Shown piece after piece: positions 54,496 through 64,000 of a stretch of DNA of 64,000 bases. The stretch is taken from NCBI GenBank assembly GCA_021018995.1, contig CM037590.1:68233597-68297596 (forward strand), written 5' to 3'. Within the stretch, counting starts at the first letter, position 1, and each line of letters opens with the position of its first letter. The position numbers were made by a program, and so were the translations under genes. The notes below the pieces were generated by a model. It saw only the letters and a list, made by a program, of their open reading frames with translations, had not been told where the DNA came from and ran no database searches. Source of the DNA: Chloranthus sessilifolius (lineage: Eukaryota; Streptophyta; Magnoliopsida; Chloranthales; Chloranthaceae).

Positions 54496-54712
54496 CATGG
54501 ATCAAAATATCGTCTGATACCGATACGTATCGGTATTGGACGTGAACGATACGGTACATGAAATGTACCATATTGTTTATTTGTATTGTAGATATTGGAC
54601 AAATCATTCAATATATCATCCGGTACAATATTGTTCCGGTACGTATCGTCCGATACATACCAATTTTTTGATCAGACGATACGTATCGATTTTTCGACAT
54701 TTTAACCCATGG
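54496..54712. mobile_element. MITE, GATACGTATCGG family
   Basis: Ends CATGGATCAAAATATCG and, reverse-complemented, CATGGGTTAAAATGTCG. The interior has GATACCGATACGTATCGGTA, ATGAAATGTACCAT and CGATACGTATCGATTTTTCG. The neighbouring duplicate (GAGTCCCAATGATCAAAATC at 54908) shows the uninterrupted site. Confidence 0.8.
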
Positions 54713-54724
54713 TCCCAATGATCA

Positions 54725-54727
54725 AAA

Positions 54728-54768
<41 letters not shown>

Positions 54769-54910
54769 TATTTATTTATTTTTGTTCGATTGGGGGTGGG
54801 GGTGGGGGTGGGATTAGATCAACCTTGAGACCTGAAAGTAACAATTTTTTCACCCTTTCATTATCACATGGCACTCGATCCTATGATTGAATCCCACGTG
54901 AAAAAAAGAG
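54725..54910. repeat. Tandem duplicate, copy 2, with (TTA)n
   Basis: Second copy of 54355-54493: TTATTATT tract expanded to about 14 units, GGGGGTGGGGGTGGGGGTGG, GACCTTGAGACCTGAAAGTA, CACATGGCACTCGATCC, GTGAAAAAAAGAGTCCCAAT. Confidence 0.82.
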
Positions 54911-54976
54911 TCCCAATGATCAAAATCATTGATATATATATATTTGTGAGAAAATGAATGGCTATTAATTTTTCAA

Positions 54977-55915
54977 GGGAAATTTACAAGATCGACCCTG
55001 TCAAATACAACTTTCCCGTAAGAGATCCTATATTTTCACCTTTATCCAAACCAACTAGCTTTAAGCCCAGCCAGCTCCAGCTAACAAAAAAAGTCTTAAA
55101 TACCCCTTCTTACATTTTGATCGTTCTACATAGTTTAAAATTTTAAAATTACACTTTTTTAATATTTACGCGATGTGAAGCAACGTCTATGACGTCTGAT
55201 TTGAAGGCCACAATATAAAGATCGATGGTGCCAAAGATTGACACGAAAAATAGGCGAAATCTCCCAAAAAAAAAAATAAAAAAAAAAAGATTGCCTAGAT
55301 AATCGTTAAAAAAAAAAAACGATTGCCTAGACGGTCGATAACGACTGTCTAGGACAGTCGTCGTTATCAATTGCCTATATAGTCGAAAACGACTGTCTAG
55401 AATAGTCGTTATTAATTATAGTCGGTTTGAATTGTCTTTATAGACAGCTCCAGCTAGATAGTCGTTTATACAATCGATAGACAATCGTCGTTATCAATTA
55501 CCTTATCGACTATTATAGACAATCATTTTTTATTACCTATACAGCCGATAACGACTTTCTAGGGCAGTCGTTATCTACTGTATAGGCAGCCATTTAAAAA
55601 AAAAAAAAATTAAAATATGGTTAAAGAGACTACATCGCCTATTTTTCGTGTCAATCTTTGACACTATCGATCTTTATATTGTGGCCTTCAAATCAGACAT
55701 TATAGATGTTGCTTCATATTGCATAAATATAAAAAAATGCAAATTTTAAAATTTTAAATCATGTAGAACAATAAAAATATAAGAAGGGGTATTTAAGACT
55801 TTTCCTTTTAACGGGAACTGACTTGATTTAAAGCTGGTCGGTTTGAATAAAAGTGAAAATATAGAGTCTCTAATGAAAAAGATGTATCTGACAGAGTCGA
55901 TAAGGTAAATTTCCC
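54977..55915. mobile_element. Foldback element, ~300 bp arms and central AGTCG array
   Basis: The left end GGGAAATTTACAAGATCGAC pairs with the right end, which reverse-complements to GGGAAATTTACCTTATCGAC. The arms continue through CATAGTTTAAAATTTTAAAA, GCGATGTGAAGCAAC, GATTTGAAGGCCACAATATA and GACACGAAAAATAGGCGA. Between the arms (about 55280-55610) lies an array of GATTGCCTAGACGGTCGATA / ACGACTGTCTAGGACAGTCG words on both strands. No coding region. Half copies are at 14010 and 18335. Confidence 0.85.
55280..55610. repeat. Array of CGACTGTCTAGGACAGTCG palindromes
   Basis: Roughly 55-65 bp units containing ACGACTGTCTAG, (A)CAGTCGTCGTTATCAATT and TGCCTATATAGTCG repeat about five times with decay. 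CGACTGTCTAGGACAGTCG is a near-perfect palindrome in itself. Confidence 0.8.
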
Positions 55916-56237
55916 ATTTTTTAAAACTTGTTTTTGGTGTCATGTGCATCTCCTTAGGTACTTGGGCATATTGAGTGAGGGTACTCCACTTCCAAGGACC
56001 CTCTCGAGAGCCTAACTTCATGAATCACATGGTACAACTATGAAAAGTAGTACCGTGAGTACCGAGTCAATTACCCTTGCAGAGGGTTGTGGATGGGATG
56101 GTTAACTACCCCATAGGCTGTACTACTGAAAAATTGTTAAGAGAGTCGGATAAGAAGCAGCTCTCTATCACCATTCACCGCTTAGCTGTCTAAGATTCTA
56201 CAAAGGACGACGGCAAAAGAAAAGTTCAAAACTAAAA
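55916..56237. other. Intergenic, no recognised feature
   Basis: Moderately AT-rich spacer between the foldback element and the next MITE. No gene or repeat is recognised. Confidence 0.45.
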
Positions 56238-56658
56238 GGGTACCGTTATTTGCACCTCTTGAAAATACAGTCTCACCCACATAAAAAGGTTATCTCATCC
56301 TTAACTGCCTACAATCAAATGATGAGCCTGCCCCAATCTTACACAATGGATCTTGATATCGTAGGCATTGAATCGAATGGTCAGCTTCTAATTCAGCGTT
56401 GTACTCCTCACAACAAAAAGTGACCCAAAAATCGTGTTACACATATTATGCTCAATCAAATATAATTTTAAGGTCACTTTTTTTAAATGTGTGCTTAGTG
56501 GAATCAAAAGCTAACCGTTTGATGATATGCTTATGATCTCGAGTAACATTGTGTGGAAGATTGAGATTAAAAATAATCTCCATCGTCTGATTCAATGCGT
56601 CAATGGTGAGATTATCTTGAAATGAGTTACATTTTGAGGGTTGGAAATAGTGGTACCC
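56238..56658. mobile_element. GGGTACC-family MITE, complete
   Basis: 421 bp, starting GGGTACCGTTATTTGCACC and ending GAAATAGTGGTACCC. Inverted inner blocks include CCTACAATCAAATGATGAGC and its partner GATGATATGC, and ACTTTTT-centred AAGTGACC / GGTCACTT near the middle. Flanking ACTAAAA / AATAAAA is an imperfect possible duplication. Confidence 0.83.
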
Positions 56659-56823
56659 AAATAAAATTGTGCTGAAAAAGAAAGGTACCAATATTCTTTT
56701 GTTTTCAAAAGCATTTGGATACAATGAAATCTTTGTACTCACTATCAAAATATGAATGAAAAGAAGCGACAAGTTGTACCTGAAAGTTGTGATGTTGCAC
56801 CTTAATTTAAAAAAAGAATATGT

Positions 56824-57040
56824 GAAAGCACCATCTAAGTCGTTTGATTTAAAGGGTGGGACATAAAGATCTTTTATACAGAATATTGATATGAAATATG
56901 ACCTCTATTATATGATTGTAAGATGATCAAACCTCATCATATGATGCAATGGCATTGAATCATATAGTGGGTTCATATATTCCGTGCCAATCTTTTATAC
57001 CAAAGATCTTAGATGATGCTTACACGTGGTGAAGGTTATA
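56824..57040. mobile_element. Small foldback repeat
   Basis: GTGAAAGCACCATCTAAGTC, ...AAAGATCTTTTATACAGAATA on the left pairs with the right part, which reverse-complements to GTGTAAGCATCATCTAAGAT, CTTTGGTATAAAAGATTGGC. The left phrase also occurs at 19730-19760. Limits are approximate. Confidence 0.55.
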
Positions 57041-57470
57041 GTGGTGAAGGTTAACTGCTGAAATAGTTTCAACAGTTATAGAGTAGTGTGAGGGAACACC
57101 GATTATAGTGGTGAAGGTTAACTAATAGAATCCCAACCCATATTTTATAAAGATAAGGGTGAAAAATAACCTGAATGATGAGAACAAAACTCACGACCTA
57201 CTCCCTCCCGTTGGAGGGAGCGTGCCAATTAACCTAATGTCTCTTTGATTAGAGCTGTATTAAAAGGTCTTTTCCAACTTTTTTTTTGCAATTTTTCATT
57301 AAGACTTTTTTTCCAACTAACGCTCTCTTTTATAACTCCATTTGCCTAAAACCAAATCCATTCTTTATTCTCTAAACTTGTTAGCCGTGAAATTAGTGGG
57401 CCTTGAGACTAAGGAATAAAATATCGTGAAATTAGTGGGCCTTGAGACTAAGGAATAAAATATTAGCTGA
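57041..57470. other. Intergenic, with a 38 bp tandem duplication
   Basis: CGTGAAATTAGTGGGCCTTG then AGACTAAGGAATAAAATAT occurs twice back to back at about 57386 and 57424. GATTATAGTGGTGAAGGTTAACT-type phrases repeat near 57038-57120. No gene. Confidence 0.75.
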
Positions 57471-57645
57471 TACCCATACATATTGGTGATAGATGCCGGT
57501 TTCATGGCAAACCGATAAGTATTGGCACCGATACGTATTGGTCCTCCAATTCGATATTGGTATCGGCCGATACGAGCCCGTATTGATTTGAGTTAAGACA
57601 TATATTTTCTTTTCTTTTTTAAAAAAAAAATACTGATCCGTATCG
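57471..57645. mobile_element. MITE of the GATACGTATCGG family, split by LTR element
   Basis: GCACCGATACGTATTGG, GGTATCGGCCGATACGAGCC and TACTGATCCGTATCG are family text. The LTR element begins directly after CCGTATCG, and TATTGATCC...GATACCCAATAC continues after it (61521-61555), so the LTR element inserted in this MITE. Confidence 0.6.
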
Positions 57646-58141
57646 TGTTGGATCTATTGATCTGACCATCCAAATATTTATCCTAGGATCTAGGCGTATG
57701 ATCAATCAAAACAATAAGTCCAATCTATAAATTAAAATATATGTGTATACTTTATCGCAAAGATCGTGCCCATTGATTATAGTCGACACAACATATGCGA
57801 TCCGAAATTTTTCCTTGCGAAGAAAGATGAAGGTGGTTCAATCCGCATCTCTTGCTATACTCCCTTGATGAAAAAATGTCAAAAGACTTGTGTGTAGTGA
57901 GCGGGAGATGTCTACTTATATATATAGCATGAAGACTCATACCCTGCCTAGAATACCGTCCATCAAGGTATTCTAATAGGAATAAGAATCACATGTAAAT
58001 CAGGAAACCTTGAAGTTTCTTTCAATTCTTAATAATGCCCTTTATTATTTCAAGTAACTGCAATCCAGAGTTTTATAAATTCTTAGTGTGCGTGGGGCAC
58101 ACACAACATAAGAATTTTGAAATTTCATAAAAATTTCAATA
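57646..58141 (-). mobile_element. LTR (3') of non-autonomous element
   Basis: 496 bp. Plus strand TGTTGGATCTATTGATCTGA ... AATTTCAATA. It matches 61021-61520 throughout but with many substitutions. Shared landmarks are CTGCCTAGAATACCGTCCAT, CAAGGTATTCTAATAGGAAT and AAACCTTGA(A/G)GTTTC. The AAGTCGGAGAC just outside, read on the minus strand, is a polypurine tract. Confidence 0.88.
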
Positions 58142-61020
58142 GTCTCCGACTTGGTCCATACATGGACTATGATTTTAAAAACGACTTCCACTGAATTAGA
58201 TAACCAAAACGAGTGCATCCTAAAAATAAATAACTTAGGTATTCCCAAACATCACCCGAATTTAATAAAAATTTAGGAATGGATCATGAATGCACATAGT
58301 ATATCATTTTTTAAAATTGATACTAAGACAGTTTCATGCTCACAAAACTATTATTAACTATAAATTTGAGTGGTGATAACCAATTTAACATGTGAACTAA
58401 ATGCATAACTAAATTGTGTAAATTCATAATTTCTCGCTCCATACTCGGCGTATGTTGTTCTGACATCCAGAAACTTTGACTTGTGAAATATTTCATCTGA
58501 TCCTCAGAACAAGAAGTTACTAACGTGGTGTCTAATCACGTTCAACTTCGAGCAAAACAAAAAAAGTACCAATACTCACAGATAAAATTAAGGTAAAACC
58601 TTATTGACTCACTAACTGACGTGTGCCACCCAAAAATTGTGAAAAATTTCACTCATAATTTGTGAAAAAACTCCACCCAAAATATAATTGTAAAAAAATT
58701 CTACCTGATTTTGTGAAAAACTCTATCTAGAATATACATGTATATATAAAACAAAAATTTTAAGATGCATAAATAATAACGACAGTTTAAAAGAAAGATA
58801 ATTCCCACTAAAAATACAAAGTTTAAGACTTTATCAATCCGTTACGGTGACAATCGTGATTCAATAATAAAACCATATAACCATTAAATAATATCTCATG
58901 TTCAAAATATATTGTCAATTTTTTTTAAAAAAATTCATAATAAATTGTTATAAAATATAAATAGAGATCCACAGTCCATAATGATTTACAAATATATTCT
59001 TTTAACAAATAATCCTATTGATATATCTACTATTTAATATTAAAAGTTACATAACAAAATTATGTCACCAATCATAGAATCCGCCAAGGATATAGACACA
59101 ATGATATGTCACAAAAAAAAAGTCTAAAAGAGAAATATCCGAAAAGGATTCGAAAATGACTATAAGTCATTAATATCCACCAAAGGATAAAATAATTCAT
59201 ATTAGGGGTATAAACGAATTGATTATAGTGTTTTATCATGTGCAAATAATCTATTCTTTAGGTATAGATAATGTGCAACATCCAACATCACATTTGGGCA
59301 GAAACTGGATATACGACCTATCCTCTTTCCCAGGGCGCAGAAAAATACGTGTAGACCTAATTGTTTATATTTTCGGTTTGATCCCGATGATTCACTACTT
59401 TTGGACAAGAGAATAATCACTCTCTCCTTACACCTATGACTATTCTACTCACTCTATTTACACGAAATTAATGAATCACCTTTGGGCGGAATTAATAACT
59501 CTATGTAAATCAGTGCACAAGATGATCTTAATGAGATAAAATCTCAAGATTCAAGAAACTACTTTCATAAAATAGTCTCCTTTGGACAGATCCAATCCTA
59601 CTTCAATTATAGTCTCTCGAACGATCACTTTAGGGGTCTTCCTTAACCCCATTGGAAAGACCTAGACCTGATTTATCTAGTCTCAAGAGTTTAACCAACT
59701 CACCGTAAAGTGTATGTGTGTAAAATGCAGATAGTCAAGAGTCTCACAAAATAATATTTTAAACAATGAGTGATGTCAAAATTATCCATAAACACATACA
59801 CTAAAACCATAAGATCACGTTCATGATCCAAAAAATACATGTAACACTAATATACTAGACATATCATTGCGTCACCACAAAAAAATAATCAATCCCATTA
59901 TATACAGTTATACATTGTTTCCAATAAATAGTCCAGAACCTAGGGCTCAGCGAGTAGATTGAATCACTACTCAGGAGGTAAAATAGACTTAAAAGGTCTT
60001 GATATATTCAAACCAAGAATGAACCTTCTCAATGAACTAAATTTGGCCTTACATAATTAACTCGAGCTCAGATTTCGTTTGAGCTTAGAGATGACTCAAA
60101 TATCAAGAATGTTCAAAACCATTTATATAACCACAAGCATAGGATACAAAAGTCTTTTAACATTATATAAATTTAAATTTACGACTTTAAATAAAAGAAG
60201 AAATAAAATAATTGAAGGAATTAATTAGCCTTAGCCATAACAGTTCTTTCCAACACAAAATCATAAAGTGTAGGGTCCAAAAGTTTAAGGATTACAAGGG
60301 TCCCCTTAAATCCACCATATACCATACCATGATATGATTTTCATGCCGAGAAGAAGGATCGAGAGAAGGAGAGGCACGATGAATAGAAGATTATTGCTAA
60401 AAAAGTCTTAGAATTGGATCAGAACGACGCAGATTCTTATATCAAGATTTTAACATTGGTTGCTCGTGTCGCTCGTATACACGTGAAAGATAACTGTTTA
60501 GAAAACAAAATCTCAACCTCTTTAAAACCTGCCCCTTACATCATTTATATATATATATATATATATCATATAGTTTGTTCTCTTCCGGCCTGTGATATAA
60601 ATCTCTTATTTGTCAAATACATGAAAATGACTACTAATTAAAACCCATCAAAAATTAGGAAACTAAAATAGAAAATAATTCCCACCACATTAACATTTAT
60701 AACATAAAACCCACAAAACCAAAATTCAGAAATCAAACCATCACCAAACGAAAAAAAGAAAAAAAAGATCCATTTGTTCATAATAGTCACCGTGACGTTG
60801 AATCCCTACCAGTGAAGAATCGCTAAGAGAGAACGAATCACGTTCCACTGGCCAAATTCAGTGCTCCTCCATCGAAAATTCAAATAAAATAAAATTAAGA
60901 GGAGACGGGGGGATTTTAAAAGAGCACAAAAGCCCAAAACCCACTTCAAAGTTCAAAGAGGCTGTTTGGGGAGGCCCCATCTTCAATCAATCATGGGCCA
61001 ATTCAGGCTCTGATATCAAT
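58142..61020. other. Internal region of the LARD-like element, non-coding
   Basis: No gag, protease, RT or integrase motif on either strand. Short overlapping open frames (for example 59219-59420 on both strands) have no domain. An (AT)n tract is at 60548-60566. The text CATTGGAAAGACCTAGACCT and CTCTCTCCTTACACC suggests the conserved internal domain of a non-autonomous family. Confidence 0.6.
61006..61019 (-). promoter_or_regulatory. Primer-binding site of the LARD-like element
   Basis: On the minus strand TTGATATCAGAGCC, a variant of the initiator-tRNA-Met site TGGTATCAGAGCC, adjoining the 5' LTR end. Confidence 0.7.
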
Positions 61021-61520
61021 TGTTGGATCTATCGATCCGACCATCTAAATATTTGCTCTAGGATCTAAGTGTATGATCAATCAAAACAATAGATCAAATC
61101 TATAAATTAAAATATATGTATGTATCTTATCGCAAAGATCGTGACCGTTGATTCTAATCGACGCAATATATGCAATCTGAAGTTTTTTCTTACGAGAAAA
61201 GATGAAGATGATTCTACCTGCCTTTCTTGCTACACTCTCTTGATGGAAAGATACCAAATGACTTGTGTGTAGTGGGCGGGGGACATCCAGCTATATATAA
61301 ATATATAACATGAATAGTCATGCCCTGCCTAGAATACCGTCCATCAAGGTATTCTAATAGGAATAAGAATCGAATGTAAATCAAGAAACCTTGAGGTTTC
61401 ATTCAATCTCTTATAATGCATTTTATTATTTCAAACAAATACAATCCAGAGTTTCATAAAATCCTAGTGTATGTGAGCCACACAAAATGAGAATTTTGAG
61501 ATTCCATAAAAATTCCAACA
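61021..61520 (-). mobile_element. LTR (5') of non-autonomous element
   Basis: 500 bp. On the minus strand it starts TGTTGGAATTTTTATGGAAT; on the plus strand it begins TGTTGGATCTATCGATCCGA. It is the better preserved of the pair, with intact TG...CA ends. Confidence 0.88.
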
Positions 61521-61659
61521 TATTGATCCTCCATGGACTGATACCCAATACTGCAACCGATTTTGACTCCTTGCTTGAGATACGCACAACCTTGTTATTA
61601 AGAACATAAGAATCAATGCACCTCCCAAAATTAGCCTCTTCGTCTTCCATAACGCCTGT

Positions 61660-61915
61660 AGAATCAAGGTGTCAAATTGGATATTGGTTTGCCCGAAGCC
61701 GATACGAATCGGCCGATACCGATACGTATTGGCCAATTAAAAAAAAAATACTAAAATCTCAATCGAAATCGAGATGTATTGGCCGAAACTCGATGCCTGT
61801 CGGCGAAACCAATACGGGATATTGATACGTATTGGGCCCATACTTATCGATTTAGCCGAAAATTGATACGTATCGCCGATACTTATCAGTATAGACCGAC
61901 TTTTATACCTTGCCT
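61660..61915. mobile_element. MITE, GATACGTATCGG family
   Basis: It begins CAAGGTGTCAAATTGGATAT and ends TATAGACCGACTTTTATACC followed by TTG. The interior has GGCCGATACCGATACGTATT, GATATTGATACGTATTGGGC and TTGATACGTATCGCCGATAC. It is closest to the 17119-17311 copy (shared AGGTGTCAAAT start and AATCGAAATCGAGA block). Confidence 0.72.
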
Positions 61916-62300
61916 AGAATATTGGATAAAGTACAAGAGGGTTTGTTCTTCTATCAAGTCCAAAAAAGACAGAGCTAGAGCTATGTAGCTTCCCAATAAC
62001 CATGGCATCGACATCCTTTACAGTCTCTATAACCTTATTGCACGATAAATCTGATCCCACACTAAACGAGGCCATCTGATCCCAAAATGACAATATGTTA
62101 ATCAAGTCGATTCGAAAACCAAACATAATGAAGTTGAGTGGGTTATGTATATATATATTTTTTTTACCGGAGAGGGTCTCCAACTATATCATATTTACCC
62201 GATAGGATCCGATGCTTCACTTATTACCCAATAGGGTCTCAGTCCCTCAATTTAAGTGAAAGAATGAGTTCGACGGAAATGCCTTATAACCCATAGTGTC
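61916..62300. other. Intergenic with short degenerate repeats
   Basis: GAGAGGGTCTCCAAC, TTACCCGATAGGATCC and TTACCCAATAGGGTCTCAG near 62167-62245 form an imperfect direct repeat. No gene. Confidence 0.45.
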
Positions 62301-63265
62301 TGTAACAGCTTGAAAATTTTGACTTTGAATAGTGTATCCCGGGATGTATGCCCGACTTTAAACAGTGTACCTCGGTGTGTGTGCCCGACTGGTCACGTGC
62401 TCGATTTTATGAAATTACTTACGTAAGTTAAATTGGGTTGGTCTTGAGTGGAAAAAGACCGATTTAAATTGTGTGTTGAGCATTAGGTGGTTTCTTATGC
62501 ACCAAGCTTTGGTGTATGGGCTCAACACCGGGTCCGATTAGTGGATGGTTTGAGTGTGTAGGCCCACACCTAATCAAAGAAAACTATTTTGTTATGAGAT
62601 AACACCTAAATAGGTACGTTCGTTTCACACGGGAGCTAGATCCTTAGATGAGAACTAATACGCCCAAAGACAAGTATATGTGTTGTATGGGAACCGATCC
62701 CATTTAGTTAAAGAAGGCAATTCCTTCTTTTGGGTTTTTGAGGAGAGAAGGAAGAGAGAAAGAGGAGGAGATGAAATGAACGTGTTGAATCCATGAGTGC
62801 CGAGCCTTAGATTTGAGCGAAAAACATTTGTGAGATCGTCTAAGGGGAAGATCGCCGTCGATTTCGACGTTTGGTTGTGGTTTTATGGGTTTTAGAGCCG
62901 TTTGGGGGTTTTGAAACCCTCTTCTTGCCAAGAGATCGTGGGTTTTGATCCGCAAATCGTAGCGTGAGTTTGCGTGAAGTGTGTGTGGAAGGATTGCCGT
63001 TAATTTCGTGGGTTTGGTTGTGATCTTGGAGCACGGAGATGATCGAGGTGGGTTTAGACACCCTTTTTGTTTAACGAAGAAAACGGTCTGATCTACGAGT
63101 AGATCGCCGATTTAAAGAGCTAAATAATGCAATTCTTCCATGTATTTAATTAAATATATGTTGCTTAGATGTGTGCAAAAGATTAGGATCAAAAGGATTG
63201 AATTTTGATGAAAAAAAAATGGGTTTCAAGGTTCAAACCCGAGAAATGCTCAGAAACTGCCAAAA

Positions 63266-63415
63266 TCGATTAATCGATTTTGAAACTCGATTAATCGATT
63301 TTTGACAAGAGATAAATTCAAAAAGAACTCCACGAAATCGATTAATCGAAGAGAATTTCGATTAATCGATTTTGAAATTTGATTGATCGATTTTGAAAAT
63401 CGATTAATCGAGTTT
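63266..63415. repeat. CGATTAATCG word cluster, first
   Basis: AATCGATTAATCGATT or a close variant occurs about six times, at roughly 63265, 63287, 63337, 63358, 63379 (TTGATTGATCGA variant) and 63398, with 5-40 base spacers. Confidence 0.92.
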
Positions 63416-63431
63416 GCCTGGGCTTACTGAC

Positions 63432-63530
63432 ACTACCGTAGTATTTTGACCATAACTCTTTGTGCCGAATTCTGATTGACGTGATTCTTATTGCGTTGGA
63501 AAGAAGACATCAAGCCCTACAACTTTCATG
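63432..63530 (+). other. Conserved LTR module, second instance
   Basis: CACTACCGTAGTATTTTGAC, CATAACTCTTTGTGCCGAAT, TCTGATTGACGTGATTCTTA, TTGCGTTGGAAAGAAGAC and CCCTACAACTTTCATG in order, matching 63804-63900 and 38842-38939. Confidence 0.85.
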
Positions 63531-63617
63531 AATTGACCAACTTGTGAATCAATCGTTTTAAAGGTCAAAATTTAGTAATAAGTTAGGTAAATTTCTGATT
63601 TTTGTCGAGAAACGAAA

Positions 63618-63788
63618 CCGATTAATCGAGTAAAATCGATTAATCGATTTTTGAATTTTGATTAATCGAAATTGGGTTGATTAATCGACTGGCCTCAAAT
63701 AGTGAATAAGATTTTTGGCTCTTTGAAAATCGATCAATCGACTTTGGAAAATCGATTAATCGATTTTGAAAATCGATTAGTCGATTTT
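63618..63788. repeat. CGATTAATCG word cluster, second
   Basis: Seven or eight copies of ATTAATCGA / AATCGATTAATCGATTTT and decayed forms (GATCAATCGA, GATTAGTCGA) with irregular spacers. Confidence 0.92.
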
Positions 63789-63803
63789 GTCTGAGTTTGC
63801 CAG

Positions 63804-63900
63804 TGCTGCTTTAGTATTTTGACCATAACTTTCTACTCCGACCTCCGATTGATGCGATTCTTGAGGCGTTGGAAAGATAACAAAGAGATCTACAATGTTT
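63804..63900 (+). other. Conserved LTR module, third instance
   Basis: GTGCTGCTTTAGTATTTTGA, CCATAACTTTCTACTCCGAC, CTCCGATTGATGCGATTCTT, GAGGCGTTGGAAAGATAAC and AGAGATCTACAATGTTT in order. It is 372 bases after the 63432 instance. Confidence 0.85.
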
Positions 63901-64000
63901 ATGTTTTGACCAACTTATGAATCTAAATTTTTAAAGGTAAAAATTTAGGATAAATGTTACATCAATTTCTGTGTTGGCGCGAACTTGCCCGTTCCGACTC

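Larger units (their letters stand above)
57646..61520 (-). mobile_element. Old non-autonomous LTR element (LARD-like)
   Basis: Two diverged ~500 bp LTRs enclose 2.9 kb with no gag or pol. The primer site is at 61006-61019 on the minus strand, the polypurine tract near 58143-58153, and flanking TATCG / TATTG is a target duplication with one change. The LTR divergence makes it much older than the copia element at 42.6 kb. Confidence 0.85.
62301..64000 (+). mobile_element. Start of a long LTR (Tekay/Del-like), cut by window end
   Basis: It begins TGTAACAGCTTGAAAATTTTGAC, a form close to the TGTAACGACC/TGTAACACCCC starts of Tekay-type LTRs. After a leader-like stretch (62700-63110) come two word clusters of CGATTAATCG (63266-63415 and 63618-63788), each followed by the conserved module (63432-63530 and 63804-63900). 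Its right end and any coding region lie outside the window. Confidence 0.55.

Noticed and set aside
63266..63788. CRISPR-like repeat arrangement
   Set aside because: Spacers vary from 5 to 70 bases, repeats are 10-16 bp palindromes, and the context is a plant LTR. No cas genes.

Overview
The window looks like plant nuclear DNA, most likely from an angiosperm. It is AT-rich, has one intron-containing host gene, and is otherwise packed with plant-type mobile elements: LTR retrotransposons with typical plant primer-binding sites, a TRIM, hAT and Tourist-like elements, MITEs and a tRNA-derived SINE. I see no rRNA, functional tRNA, CRISPR array or bacterial operon. The species cannot be read from the sequence.

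Layout. 1-9625: a decayed minus-strand Ty3/gypsy element (Tat/Ogre-like) with a 1.54 kb 5' LTR, a leader and broken gag and protease. It sits beside an Athila-like LTR piece at 9626-10206. 10768-12080: a non-autonomous hAT element with an 8 bp target duplication and a nested MITE. 13010-19505: two diverged copies of a ~2.7 kb segment, each with its own insertions (SINE, MITEs, half a foldback element). 19653-21095: two foldback elements. 21596-24710: the one convincing host gene (minus strand, two coding exons, 311 aa, At1g01500-like), with a TRIM and long GA/CT tracts in its upstream region. 27776-29770: a gene-like fragment, an LTR-like stretch and MITE debris.

29827-39184: an Athila-type element on the plus strand, truncated in its integrase and fused head-on to an inverted, ~98-99% identical partial copy of itself. 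39185-39771: a foldback element. 39785-49674: one long LTR-like unit (probably a solo Tekay/Del-like LTR, 5 bp target duplication GATTT), split by a complete but dead Ty1/copia element (42635-48501, target duplication ATAAT). 49675-57640: several MITEs, including a Tourist-like one nested in another MITE, an LTR-like stretch ending at an initiator-tRNA primer site, and a ~0.94 kb foldback element. 57646-61520: an old non-autonomous LTR element without coding capacity. 62301-64000: the start of another long LTR that runs off the window.

The most unusual signal crosses element families. Several unrelated LTRs or leaders carry clusters of short palindromic words, a different word per family (CAATCGATTGA, CGATTAATCG, CGATCGATCG, CTCGCGGCCGCGAG, TTGCGCAA). 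In at least three LTRs (four instances) the cluster is followed on the same strand by a conserved ~50-100 bp module with the core TCCGATTG...GATTCTT...TTGGAAAG. I do not know a described function for this pair. The second notable structure is the Athila inverted duplication, which could be transcribed into a long hairpin RNA. All coding regions of the retroelements seen here carry stops or frameshifts.
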